From: JABDGZ01 sp964487685
GTDB taxonomy: Bacteria; Omnitrophota; Gorgyraeia; Zapsychrales; Fredricksoniimonadaceae
Length of the DNA stretch: 64,000 nucleotides
Assembly: GCA_964487685.1 (NCBI GenBank)
Contig: CAZASA010000002.1
Coordinates: 5,719-69,718 of the forward strand
Direction of reading: 5' to 3'
A program made the position numbers and the translations under genes. Shown here piece after piece: positions 57,801 through 64,000 of this stretch. The number at the start of each line of letters is the position of its first letter. Position 1 is the stretch's first letter. A model generated the notes under the pieces. The model had not been told where the DNA came from. It saw only the letters and a list, made by a program, of their open reading frames with translations, and made no database searches.

Positions 57801-59810
57801 AGTTTTAAAATGGGGGACGATTGGGAAATATTTACCGCGGATGCCTTTAATGGATTATCGGTGGACAATAGCAAGGGTCTTTTTAAATGGCTAATAGAGA
57901 ATAAATCTTTAAAAAGTTCAGATGGCGTATATGGAAGTTTAAACGCGAAATTTGACGTGATCCTTCAAGCGTTGAAACACAGTGCGTTTAAGAAAAACGA
58001 TATGCTCATCATTTCCACGTTACAGAAGCCCCGGAGCTATCGGATGACGGTCTTTCAATTCGAAGACGGGTATACGCTTAGCGTCAAACTTGATCCCACC
58101 AGTAATTGTAAACCGGTCAATCAATTATTCTATCTTGGCACCGATGAAAAAAGGGCCAATGCTATCATTGGCGCCTTTGTTGAGAAGATGGGACATTCCA
58201 AGGCTTTTTATCAAAGCTATTTGCAGTCATTGACAAAGCCTGATGAGCTAAACACCGCATTAAGTGCCATTTCCGACAAGCTTGCCCAGGATATGAGGGC
58301 AGCTGTTAATCAAGCAATGACTACAAACGATGATAATTCTTTAAGAATTATGACTTGGTTGTTACCGGAATTAATAGAAGCCCATGAAAATAAACATTAT
58401 TCGCATGCGACAATCATCACAAATCCTTTTATATACCGTGACCGTCAAATCCAAATAAAAGGAGTGTGGTATTCCTCTAAGGATCCAGTCGAGGAATCAC
58501 TGGCAAGGATTGCCAAGGAATATGGACTGGAACTTGTTAATAAGCAGTTTTTGTCAGAACCTGATAGAAGAACCGTTGAATTTTCAAGTAAGTACGATCA
58601 TGAGGGCTCATTTCAAGAATTGAGTGGCCGCTTGACGGAAGATATCGTCAAAATGAAAGCAGAGACACATTTAGCTGCAGAAGCAAGTCCTGCGATGACA
58701 GTGCAGGAGTTTGATACTGATTTTGGGAGCATGCAAAATTATTTAAACGTGACAAGGTTTTCGCTAAGCCTGGGACTTGCTACCAATCAGCTCATGAATA
58801 TGAGGGTTTTATTATCAGGCTTAAATAAACTTTATGAAGGTATAAAGACAATGCCTGATACCAAGCAGAATGAATTAGGACCAAAGCTTGATGTTTTAGC
58901 TTGGTCGGTCATAAATTTCTCAGCACAACATACTCCCTTTCCTGATGATGAAGAGATGACTGCGGCTGAATTTGAGACTGAATTAACGTATCTTGAGGAT
59001 ATGTTCAATATAATTAATGAGAGTATCAATCTAAATTTAAACCGAAACACTTTATCTCCCGAAGAAGAGAATCGTATATTTGAAAGCGTGGGTTTATTGA
59101 CCCTCCAATTATCAAATTTAACTAAAAAAGCAGTGATGTCGGTCCATCTGATTACTTTAAATGTCGGGAAAATTTCGAATTTTGCCCAGAAAATATTTGA
59201 GCTAAGCAAGTATTTTATCGTCAGACGCGTATCTTCTGAAGCTGCACGCATCATTGCTCAGGTTCTCGATAAAAATAAGGACCATTTGAGGCTCATATTT
59301 GTGCATGGTTCAAAAGACGGGGTTCAGGCAAGGGTCAGTATCTGGGGATATGATAGTGAAGATCAGGTCCCGGATTTGATACCTGAATTGCATCAAAGAT
59401 TAACAGTAGAATTATCATCCAAGGGGTACGTGTGCAAAATCGAAACTCGAACACATCCGGATAATACCACGGATATAACGATAACCCCTTATCTTACAGC
59501 TTCAATATATGAAATTCATTCACCGAAGAAGCCGCCTATTGACCCAGCCATGCAATCTTTAGCCCCTGTATTACAAAGGCAGAATATTTTGACAAGAAAT
59601 GGCGGTATTGATCTTAATACAGCTAATATGAAAACCACAGATCTCAAAGAAGGCGCTGGGGTTGTGATGACATTTGATGCGGCCATGGCTGCCGAGATCA
59701 GGAAGGACGGCCTGCAGAGCCTGACGCCGGTCGTCTACAAGATCACCCCTATTGCTGATATCCGGTCAGTCTTTAAAAATTCTTTGGATTCTTCCGGGAT
59801 TTTGCTATAA
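54894..59810 (+). CDS. Giant exported multidomain protein with receiver-like domain and [S/D]PAM joints
   Basis: A 1638-residue protein. The signal peptide is about residues 1-29. Domain 1 (about 30-340) has LPAPGTMVNLTPAYEP, AKYFLACLAIPEKDLWVNLS and NIPVNTFNKVWIMADRAE, text I associate with Omnitrophota giant proteins. Later parts are about 405-720 (unknown), 729-810 (helical), 815-945 (a CheY-like receiver: ILIVDDHP, phospho-Asp in FDFQMPGMNG, Lys in FFTKND), 950-1263 and 1269-1549 (unknown), and 1554-1638 (a C-terminal domain with GGIDLN). Tetra- or pentapeptides TSPAM (to 348), SSAAM (402), SSPAM (728), PDPAM (814), ASPAM (1268) and DPAM (1553) lie at the joints. A receiver in an exported protein is odd. 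Function unknown. Confidence 0.75.
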   Translation: MPLRRILTTWVLLSFLFSSLGPLPQARADEPLSLPAPGTMVNLTPAYEPVMIKGLTVHADNPLMFDFIVDTGSDKLSGGVLKKEGEKLAKYFLACLAIPEKDLWVNLSPYEKSRTIPVMLSQTDMGRDLLAQDYILKQLTASLIYPEKALGKAFWDRVYTKARQMYGTSNIPVNTFNKVWIMADRAEIFERNHTVFVLDRHLKVMLEEDYLALQKNVPHPQANTHSISSQIVRAIILPEIEQEVNTGKNFAALRQIFNALILASWYKKNLKQALLNQVYSGQGKIKGIDLSDPNVKDRIYAQYLRAYKKGVFNYIKEETDSTTQQTIPHKYFSGGVTLLDGPATSPAMIANPSAQALHTALTSTGQWARINIGAEPNGSRSAKNPKSAKLNIQKARDSSAAMRSNEERSLKLNLPQELGMVDPEKLPRYLNIKLLQEDREVYEKAAQELVLSPKTRWAYENPTEVEWGTTLTPEILTEINAYLRKKFSNAAYEFLASLLERAIWKKAGVDPNSEIGKRLSAIYPSIKYQWEDPGSPHLISIGRAANDNMEISGALLKEENRDLLGPIIRILKADREICLERYQYQVNFDVMISGIGDQNEENYLPYEVLGLNWKLPSWKDQYPDDFNEIKRLHNGAFSFHHEIRLAFPYYLQGALQGKLDLYPGPLSVPQIVEKLFAGITSNEDSPVQWKVDQTVALLTAAKAQGMSKEADEIWQALRQKLSESSPAMSVAQQAGEIKALFHRFNLPEWEKAYASPEAITEEDLIGGLQNAINHFAPLKKYSQLVDELRDHLEYCIDNHSYSGMIPHSYPDPAMSVAEIKERLNGKTILIVDDHPRDRLYLQIAIDDHKIKFIYAGDGQEAIDKLAAGKEKVDGIIFDFQMPGMNGSSFVRSLKGNPAYSHLPLVAWSGIKSDEVRLEFEKWGVPFFTKNDHPAYKLLGALVEQMLPNSSMLSAGDQMPVMPSWLKSLRSFKMGDDWEIFTADAFNGLSVDNSKGLFKWLIENKSLKSSDGVYGSLNAKFDVILQALKHSAFKKNDMLIISTLQKPRSYRMTVFQFEDGYTLSVKLDPTSNCKPVNQLFYLGTDEKRANAIIGAFVEKMGHSKAFYQSYLQSLTKPDELNTALSAISDKLAQDMRAAVNQAMTTNDDNSLRIMTWLLPELIEAHENKHYSHATIITNPFIYRDRQIQIKGVWYSSKDPVEESLARIAKEYGLELVNKQFLSEPDRRTVEFSSKYDHEGSFQELSGRLTEDIVKMKAETHLAAEASPAMTVQEFDTDFGSMQNYLNVTRFSLSLGLATNQLMNMRVLLSGLNKLYEGIKTMPDTKQNELGPKLDVLAWSVINFSAQHTPFPDDEEMTAAEFETELTYLEDMFNIINESINLNLNRNTLSPEEENRIFESVGLLTLQLSNLTKKAVMSVHLITLNVGKISNFAQKIFELSKYFIVRRVSSEAARIIAQVLDKNKDHLRLIFVHGSKDGVQARVSIWGYDSEDQVPDLIPELHQRLTVELSSKGYVCKIETRTHPDNTTDITITPYLTASIYEIHSPKKPPIDPAMQSLAPVLQRQNILTRNGGIDLNTANMKTTDLKEGAGVVMTFDAAMAAEIRKDGLQSLTPVVYKITPIADIRSVFKNSLDSSGILL

Positions 59811-59842
59811 TTTCCCTGTTCCTTCCCCAGGAACATCTTTTA
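59803..59842 (+). promoter_or_regulatory. Extended -10 promoter and leader hairpin before the 148-aa gene
   Basis: TTGCTATAAT: a TGn extension and a perfect TATAAT at 59806-59811, overlapping the end of the giant gene. The leader then contains TGTTCC / GGAACA (59817-59835). ATG 59862 follows about 45 bases after the likely start site, with no strong Shine-Dalgarno. Confidence 0.5.
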
Positions 59843-59861
59843 ATTCCCCCTCAAAATTAAT

Positions 59862-60308
59862 ATGACTTATCATATCGATCAATCCGGCAAGGTTGAAGAT
59901 ACGAATAAATTGACCATCGTGGCCTATGCGAATAGTCGAATTAAAAGCGTGAAAATAGCTGGCACGGAGAAACAAAAATTATTGGCCGTTATGAGGACTT
60001 TGGATCGCCCTAAACAAAATTATGTGTATAAAGTCTTTGCGGCATTGATTTATTTCTTATTGGCAGATGAAATAGTAGATTCAGTGGTGATTGACCGTGA
60101 GTATACAGGGCATGAAGTAACTATTAAGAATATTATAATTCAATTGTTAAATAAAAACGGAAAGAGTGTTCCAGATATTCGTTTTGGTTATGTCGGGAAG
60201 TCCAGCGGGGCACATAAAGCAGCTTTGAATGTTTTTAGAGGAGACAAGGAAGCAGATATGGTTGTGACAGCCAAGGAGATGTTGAGGTTATTGTATCGAG
60301 GGAAATAA
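59862..60308 (+). CDS. Hypothetical protein with conserved-looking compact fold
   Basis: A 148-residue soluble protein I cannot name. It begins with a mixed strand pattern (DTNKLTIVAYANSRIKSVKI), followed by helices (VYKVFAALIYFLLADEI), then VIDREYTGHE, a long amphipathic helix, a DIRFGYVGKSS strand and a final helical tail. Acidic residues in strands (Asp/Glu in IVDSVVIDREY) give it a faint RNase H-like look, but that is speculation. Own promoter. It is AT-richer than its neighbours. Confidence 0.6.
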   Translation: MTYHIDQSGKVEDTNKLTIVAYANSRIKSVKIAGTEKQKLLAVMRTLDRPKQNYVYKVFAALIYFLLADEIVDSVVIDREYTGHEVTIKNIIIQLLNKNGKSVPDIRFGYVGKSSGAHKAALNVFRGDKEADMVVTAKEMLRLLYRGK

Positions 60309-60321
60309 AAATGGGCTGGAG

Positions 60322-60340
60322 ATCTCCCTCCAGGGGAGAT
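60322..60340. other. Hairpin in the gap between the 148-aa gene and comEA
   Basis: ATCTCCC (60322) pairs with GGGAGAT (60334). Read on the minus strand, the hairpin region is followed by T-rich sequence (ATTTTTATTT), so it could terminate a leftward transcript. Nothing else was identified in 60309-60459. Confidence 0.4.
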
Positions 60341-60459
60341 AATCCCGGGCTCAGATCGTCAGTTACGAGCGATGGTCACCAAGGCATCCAACCTGGTAAA
60401 ATATATCCGAATAATGAAAGCATGTCAATAAGAATCGATAACCCTTGGTTGGTTTTATC

Positions 60460-60783
60460 ATGTTTTATTTAACACCTCAAGAACGTAAATTCATCTGCCT
60501 GATCATGATCGTTTTTATTGCTGGCGCGGCGGTGCAATTGATGTTGCGCCGGGACATTGCACCGGTGCGGTGGGCAAGATCTGTGCGGCAGTTCAAGGTC
60601 AATATCAATACGTCCAGGGCAGACCAATTGCAGATGCTTCCCGGGATCGGTGCCAAACTGTCAATCCGAATCCTTGATTATCGCAAGGAGAACGGCCCTT
60701 TTAAATCACTGGAAGATCTTCAAGATGTCGATGGCATGACAGCCAAGCGCTATGCGCATATCAAGGAGCTGATAGAATTATGA
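60460..60783 (+). CDS. comEA: ComEA-like helix-hairpin-helix protein
   Basis: A 107-residue protein. One N-terminal membrane helix (about residues 10-30) is followed by a ComEA-type helix-hairpin-helix pair, VNINTSRADQLQMLPGIGAK and LEDLQDVDGM. ComEA binds incoming DNA at the membrane for natural transformation. ATG 60460 is preferred. A TTG at 60445 is in frame, and neither has a good ribosome site. The stop overlaps comEC by ATGA. Confidence 0.85.
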   Translation: MFYLTPQERKFICLIMIVFIAGAAVQLMLRRDIAPVRWARSVRQFKVNINTSRADQLQMLPGIGAKLSIRILDYRKENGPFKSLEDLQDVDGMTAKRYAHIKELIEL

Positions 60784-61820
60784 ATGGAACTCATCGCCCC
60801 TGTTGTTGGTTGGTATTGGTTTTATCTTTAGGCATTATCATTGGGCATTTTTTGCCTTTGGCTTTACTCTTCTGGCTTTGGGCCTCTGCGCTCTTGGTAT
60901 TATTATTTCTTTTTTATCCTAAAATTTGGCCGATATACTTAGCTTTATTTTTTTTGGGCGCGGCCTTGGCCCACGTCGCCCATCCGCCGGCCATGGATAT
61001 CCTGCATGATTGGCGTGAGCTCTTAAGGCGATCGCTTTATCAATACCTGGATGCCCCGGAAGCAGGGACTATATCGGCGATCGTTTTAGGGGACAGGGGC
61101 CAAATTCCCAAAGAGATCAATATGGCCTTCAGGCATACCGGCACAGGGCATATTTTAGTGATCGCTGGTATCCATATGGCCATGATGACGGCAATGGTCG
61201 TCTTTATTTTAAAAGTGATCAGGGTACCGCGTCCCTGGCAAGCGGGTTTAAGTATCCTGATCATAATTCTTTATGCGATGTTGACCGGTGGTTCAGTACC
61301 GGTTCTGCGCGCGGCATTCATGGCATCGATCCTTTTGGCCTCTTATAGCATTGAACATGAAAGCGATGCATTGAATTCGTTAGCTTTTGCCGGCCTTGTT
61401 TTATTGCTTATGGACGCAAGCAATCTATTCAATACAAGCTTTCAGCTTTCTTTTGCCGCAGTTGCGGCCATCATTATTTTGTATACTCCTTTAGAGAAAC
61501 GACTATCATTTTGTCCCAAATGGCTATCTTGCGCTTTATCAGTTTCAACAGCGGCATGGCTCGGGATCACGCCATTTCAAATTTGGCATTTTGGCACCAT
61601 CGCTCCCATTGCATTGGTTGCTAATCTGTTTATTGTTCCATTATTGGATCTGACCGTTGCTTTAGGTTTAGTTTTAGCCCTAGCCGGACTTTGGGCCGCG
61701 CCATTGGCGTGGGGCATTGCAGGTTGCCTGAAAGTAGTTTTTAATTTAATGGTCATTCTGGCTTTTTGGTTTGCCCAGGTCCCTTTTGGGTACATCCAAT
61801 TGATCAAGAATCCCAGCTAA
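60780..61820 (+). CDS. comEC: ComEC/Rec2 membrane domain protein, lacking the beta-lactamase-like domain
   Basis: A 346-residue polytopic membrane protein with the ComEC competence domain: LGDRGQIPKEINMAFRHTG, HILVIAGIHMAMM (the conserved G-x-H) and LTGGSVPVLRAAFMAS. Full ComEC proteins have 650-800 residues with an N-terminal OB part and a C-terminal metallo-beta-lactamase-like nuclease domain. Both are missing or reduced here, and the reading frame ends cleanly without a frameshift visible downstream. It may be a reduced channel working with a separate nuclease. Confidence 0.85.
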   Translation: MNGTHRPCCWLVLVLSLGIIIGHFLPLALLFWLWASALLVLLFLFYPKIWPIYLALFFLGAALAHVAHPPAMDILHDWRELLRRSLYQYLDAPEAGTISAIVLGDRGQIPKEINMAFRHTGTGHILVIAGIHMAMMTAMVVFILKVIRVPRPWQAGLSILIIILYAMLTGGSVPVLRAAFMASILLASYSIEHESDALNSLAFAGLVLLLMDASNLFNTSFQLSFAAVAAIIILYTPLEKRLSFCPKWLSCALSVSTAAWLGITPFQIWHFGTIAPIALVANLFIVPLLDLTVALGLVLALAGLWAAPLAWGIAGCLKVVFNLMVILAFWFAQVPFGYIQLIKNPS

Positions 61821-61888
61821 TTGATTTTCTTTTTCTCGAGGTATGATAAAATTATCCATTGATTGAATTCTAAAAAAAGGGAGAACAT

Positions 61889-62080
61889 ATGAAATCATTC
61901 GCAGCCATTTTAGTTCTTTGCACGGGATTATTTGTCTTGGGAAGTAATGGATGGGCGCAAAGCAACAACACCGTCGATACGAGCAATACGCAGACCAATA
62001 GTAGTTCAACAAGCGATTCAGACACCGCAAGTGCGACTTCAGGCGGATCGGCGTCCATGGGATATATCGACAATAAATAG
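61889..62080 (+). CDS. Small exported Ser/Thr-rich peptide
   Basis: A 63-residue protein with a clear signal peptide (about residues 1-23, ending NGWAQ). The mature part of about 40 residues is made almost wholly of Ser, Thr, Asn, Asp and Gly, with no Cys. AAGGGAG at 61878 gives a good ribosome site, and a -10-like TATGAT lies at 61842. Low complexity and small size make function unreadable. It may be a secreted filler or linker peptide. Confidence 0.6.
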   Translation: MKSFAAILVLCTGLFVLGSNGWAQSNNTVDTSNTQTNSSSTSDSDTASATSGGSASMGYIDNK

Positions 62081-62109
62081 AGTTTTATCCTGGTCTAGAG
62101 GGACGGCCC

Positions 62110-62137
62110 TTGACAAATAAAAAAACCGTGCTATATT
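62110..62137 (+). promoter_or_regulatory. clpB promoter
   Basis: A consensus TTGACA (62110), a 16-bp spacer and TATATT (62132). The -10 box overlaps CIRCE-like operator 1, so a bound repressor would block it. Confidence 0.7.
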
Positions 62138-62162
62138 AGCACTTATGAGTTGAGAGTGCCAA
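62136..62162. promoter_or_regulatory. CIRCE-like operator 1 (HrcA site)
   Basis: TTAGCACTT-N9-GAGTGCCAA matches the CIRCE consensus TTAGCACTC-N9-GAGTGCTAA at 16 of 18 positions with the correct 9-base spacer. It overlaps the -10 box of the clpB promoter. HrcA is not encoded in this window. Confidence 0.85.
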
Positions 62163-62204
62163 ACTTCCTCAACTGAGCTAAAACTATAGCAAATTTGATA
62201 GCCT

Positions 62205-62233
62205 GCCTGCCGTAGAGAACGGAAGGCCTTTTT
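62205..62233 (+). terminator. Terminator/attenuator-like hairpin in the clpB leader
   Basis: GCCTGCCGT (62205) pairs with ACGGAAGGC (62219) around loop AGAGA, with one G-A mismatch, followed by CTTTTT (62228-62233). It lies about 70 bases after the predicted start site and 69 bases before the clpB ATG. Confidence 0.5.
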
Positions 62234-62245
62234 AAGGTCTAAAAA

Positions 62246-62272
62246 TTAGCAGACACAACATAAGAGTGCCAA
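62246..62272. promoter_or_regulatory. CIRCE-like operator 2
   Basis: TTAGCAGAC-N9-GAGTGCCAA: 15 of 18 positions match CIRCE, again with the exact 9-base spacer and the same right half as operator 1. It ends 29 bp before the clpB ATG, within the transcribed leader. Confidence 0.65.
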
Positions 62273-62301
62273 TCCTATGGTAAGAGAATTTTCTTTAGAT
62301 C

Positions 62302-64000
62302 ATGTTCGATATCAATAAATTTACCCTTAAGAGCCAGGAAGCGATTGAAAAGTCGGTGCATTTGGCCCAGGAACTCCATCATCAGGCCATTGAACCGGAG
62401 CATTTGGCCGTAAATTTGCTGGATGATGATAATGGTCTTATCTCAGGGATATTAAAAAAATTGAGCATGGATACTAAAGAACTTAGCAGTTCTTTACGCC
62501 GGTATTTGGAAGATAAACCTTCGGTAGAAACATCCGGTGAGCAAGCCCCTCATGTATCATCGCGTTTAGACGCTGTATTGGGTCAAGCTCAGGAGTTGGC
62601 CAAACAGATGAAGGATGAGTATGTGGCGCTGGAACATTTATTTATAAGTTTGGTCAGGGAGAAAAAAGGGGTAACAGGGGAAGTATTGGCCAAGCGGGGC
62701 ATTCGTGATACCGATATATTAAAAATCTTAGAAACCATCCGTAAAGGACAAAGGGTCATGGACCAAAATCCGGAAGAAAAATACCAGGCATTGGAAAAAT
62801 ATGGCCGTGACCTGACTGAGCTTGCGGCCAAGGACAAATTAGACCCGGTGATCGGCCGCGATGAAGAGATCCGCCGAGTCATCCAGGTGCTGTCGAGACG
62901 CACCAAGAACAATCCGGTTTTGATCGGCGAGCCCGGGGTGGGCAAGACAGCCATTGTCGAGGGATTGGCCCAGCGTATCTTTCGGGGGGACGTCCCTGAC
63001 GGGCTTAAGCATAAACGCGTCATTGTCCTTGATATGGGGGCATTGGTGGCCGGGGCAAAATTTAGGGGAGAATTTGAAGACCGCCTTAAAGCGGTGTTAA
63101 AGGAAGTAGAGGACCAAAATGGAGCAGTTATTTTATTTATTGACGAGTTACATACTATTGTGGGGGCAGGACGGGCTGAAGGATCGATGGACGCCTCCAA
63201 CATGCTAAAACCTGCCTTGGCCCGCGGGGCTTTGCATTGCATTGGGGCAACCACCCTTGATGAATATCGCCAGCATATTGAAAAAGACGCGGCCTTAGAA
63301 AGACGTTTTGCGCAGGTCATGGTCAACGAGCCAAGCGTCGAAGATACTATTGCGATCTTACGCGGACTTAAAGAAAAATATGAGGTGCATCACGGCGTGC
63401 GTATCCAGGATTCTGCTATTGTGGCCGCGGCCATGATGAGCCAACGCTATATCACGGACCGTTTCCTGCCGGATAAGGCCATTGATCTCATTGATGAAGC
63501 AGCGTCCCGTCTGCGTATCGAGATCGACAGCATGCCCCAGGAACTTGATACCAATGAGCGCGATATCCGTCGCCTTGAGATCGAGCGTCAGGCCCTAAAG
63601 AAAGAGTCCGACGCTCCATCCAAAGATCGGTTAAAGAAGATCGACGAGGAATTAAACCGCCTTAAAGAAACCAATAAGGTGATGCGCCTGCGCTGGCAGA
63701 ATGAAAAGGCTGTGATCGATCGCATCCGTGCTGTAAAAGCGCAAATTGAGGAGAAGAAATCAGAAGAGATCAAAGCTGAAAAAATAGGTGACCTTAACAA
63801 GGTGGCAGAGATCCGTTATGGCACCTTAGTTGAGCTTAATAAGAAATTAGAGGCCGGCAATAAGGAATTATCCAAATTGCAAAAGGACGGCTGTTTGCTT
63901 AAAGAAGAGGTGGATGACCGGGATATTATCGAGATCATCGCCAAATGGACCAAGATCCCGCTTTCCAAATTGATGCAGGCAGAAACGGAAAAATTGATCC
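62302..64000 (+). CDS. clpB: Chaperone ClpB, N-terminal part
   Basis: An open frame of 566 residues running off the right edge. The N-domain (about residues 1-150) begins MFDINKFTLKSQEAIEKS. The first AAA module has Walker A GEPGVGKTAIVEGLAQRI, Walker B VILFIDELHTIVGAG and the sensor/arginine segment LERRF. From about residue 400 a long charged coiled-coil middle domain follows (RRLEIERQALKK and on), which distinguishes ClpB from ClpA/ClpC. ClpB rescues aggregated proteins with DnaK. The start follows two CIRCE-like sites. The Shine-Dalgarno is weak (AAGAGA). Confidence 0.95.
   Translation, partial: MFDINKFTLKSQEAIEKSVHLAQELHHQAIEPEHLAVNLLDDDNGLISGILKKLSMDTKELSSSLRRYLEDKPSVETSGEQAPHVSSRLDAVLGQAQELAKQMKDEYVALEHLFISLVREKKGVTGEVLAKRGIRDTDILKILETIRKGQRVMDQNPEEKYQALEKYGRDLTELAAKDKLDPVIGRDEEIRRVIQVLSRRTKNNPVLIGEPGVGKTAIVEGLAQRIFRGDVPDGLKHKRVIVLDMGALVAGAKFRGEFEDRLKAVLKEVEDQNGAVILFIDELHTIVGAGRAEGSMDASNMLKPALARGALHCIGATTLDEYRQHIEKDAALERRFAQVMVNEPSVEDTIAILRGLKEKYEVHHGVRIQDSAIVAAAMMSQRYITDRFLPDKAIDLIDEAASRLRIEIDSMPQELDTNERDIRRLEIERQALKKESDAPSKDRLKKIDEELNRLKETNKVMRLRWQNEKAVIDRIRAVKAQIEEKKSEEIKAEKIGDLNKVAEIRYGTLVELNKKLEAGNKELSKLQKDGCLLKEEVDDRDIIEIIAKWTKIPLSKLMQAETEKLI

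Noticed and set aside
60309..60459. Possible tRNA or known riboswitch in the GC-rich gap before comEA
   Set aside because: No cloverleaf, T-loop or known aptamer core could be drawn; only a simple hairpin is supported.
62589..63326. Long open frame (245 codons) antisense to clpB
   Set aside because: It is Ser/Arg-rich, as expected from the complement of ClpB codons, with no domain seen.

Overview
The window is a gene-dense bacterial chromosome segment of moderate GC. Genes are mostly on the plus strand, often joined by ATGA or few-base overlaps. Most Shine-Dalgarno sites are normal, but four genes look leaderless. The best guess at lineage is a member of Candidatus Omnitrophota (OP3) or a close relative. 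This rests on recognising the exported multidomain giant protein at 54.9-59.8 kb, whose first and last domains I associate with that phylum. It is inference: no rRNA or other definitive marker is present.

1-12.5 kb is a purine and one-carbon block: purL (3' part), a LOG nucleotidase, purQ, purM, purD, a TsaC/arginine-phosphatase fusion, rpiB, glyA, nrdR, a bifunctional-nuclease-family protein, the CCA enzyme and a YgfZ-like protein. An AT-rich island (2.4-4.3 kb) full of palindromic repeats splits purQ from purM, and an unknown structured element splits purM from purD. 12.6-25.8 kb holds a coiled-coil exported protein, an Lrp-ligand-domain/aminotransferase pair, a sugar kinase next to two tandem SemiSWEET-like transporters, era, nth, a coupled ATP-grasp/lysine 2,3-aminomutase pair, rpsU, purH, folC and mnmE.

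26-42.7 kb is an accessory carbohydrate region. It has two PilZ proteins, a GH94-type phosphorylase, a GPH symporter, an ABC sugar importer without its ATPase, an exported GH2/GH5-like glycosidase, an exported protein built from two copies of a module also present on that glycosidase, a jelly-roll carbohydrate-binding-like protein, a coiled-coil protein and a LacI regulator. A REP-associated tyrosine transposase (RAYT) sits inside this region, bracketed by perfect 21-bp inverted repeats. The full hairpin version of those repeats lies 8 kb away.

42.7-43.1 kb has no gene but contains two very long inverted repeats, just before mnmG. Then come cysK, a convergent thiSGHF operon, a SpeD-type AdoMet decarboxylase, leuS, an endonuclease Q-like PHP protein and a compact UvrD-type helicase. 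The last two are separated by a second, inverted copy of the structured element found between purM and purD. The window closes with the giant protein, a short conserved-looking protein, comEA, a ComEC reduced to its membrane domain, a tiny exported protein, and the 5' part of clpB behind two CIRCE-like operators and a terminator-like hairpin.

The most unusual content is non-coding: the paired unknown element (5.3 and 53.2 kb), several families of palindromes, and palindromes nested inside other palindromes. On the protein side, the giant exported protein has [S/D]PAM tetrapeptides at its apparent domain joints.
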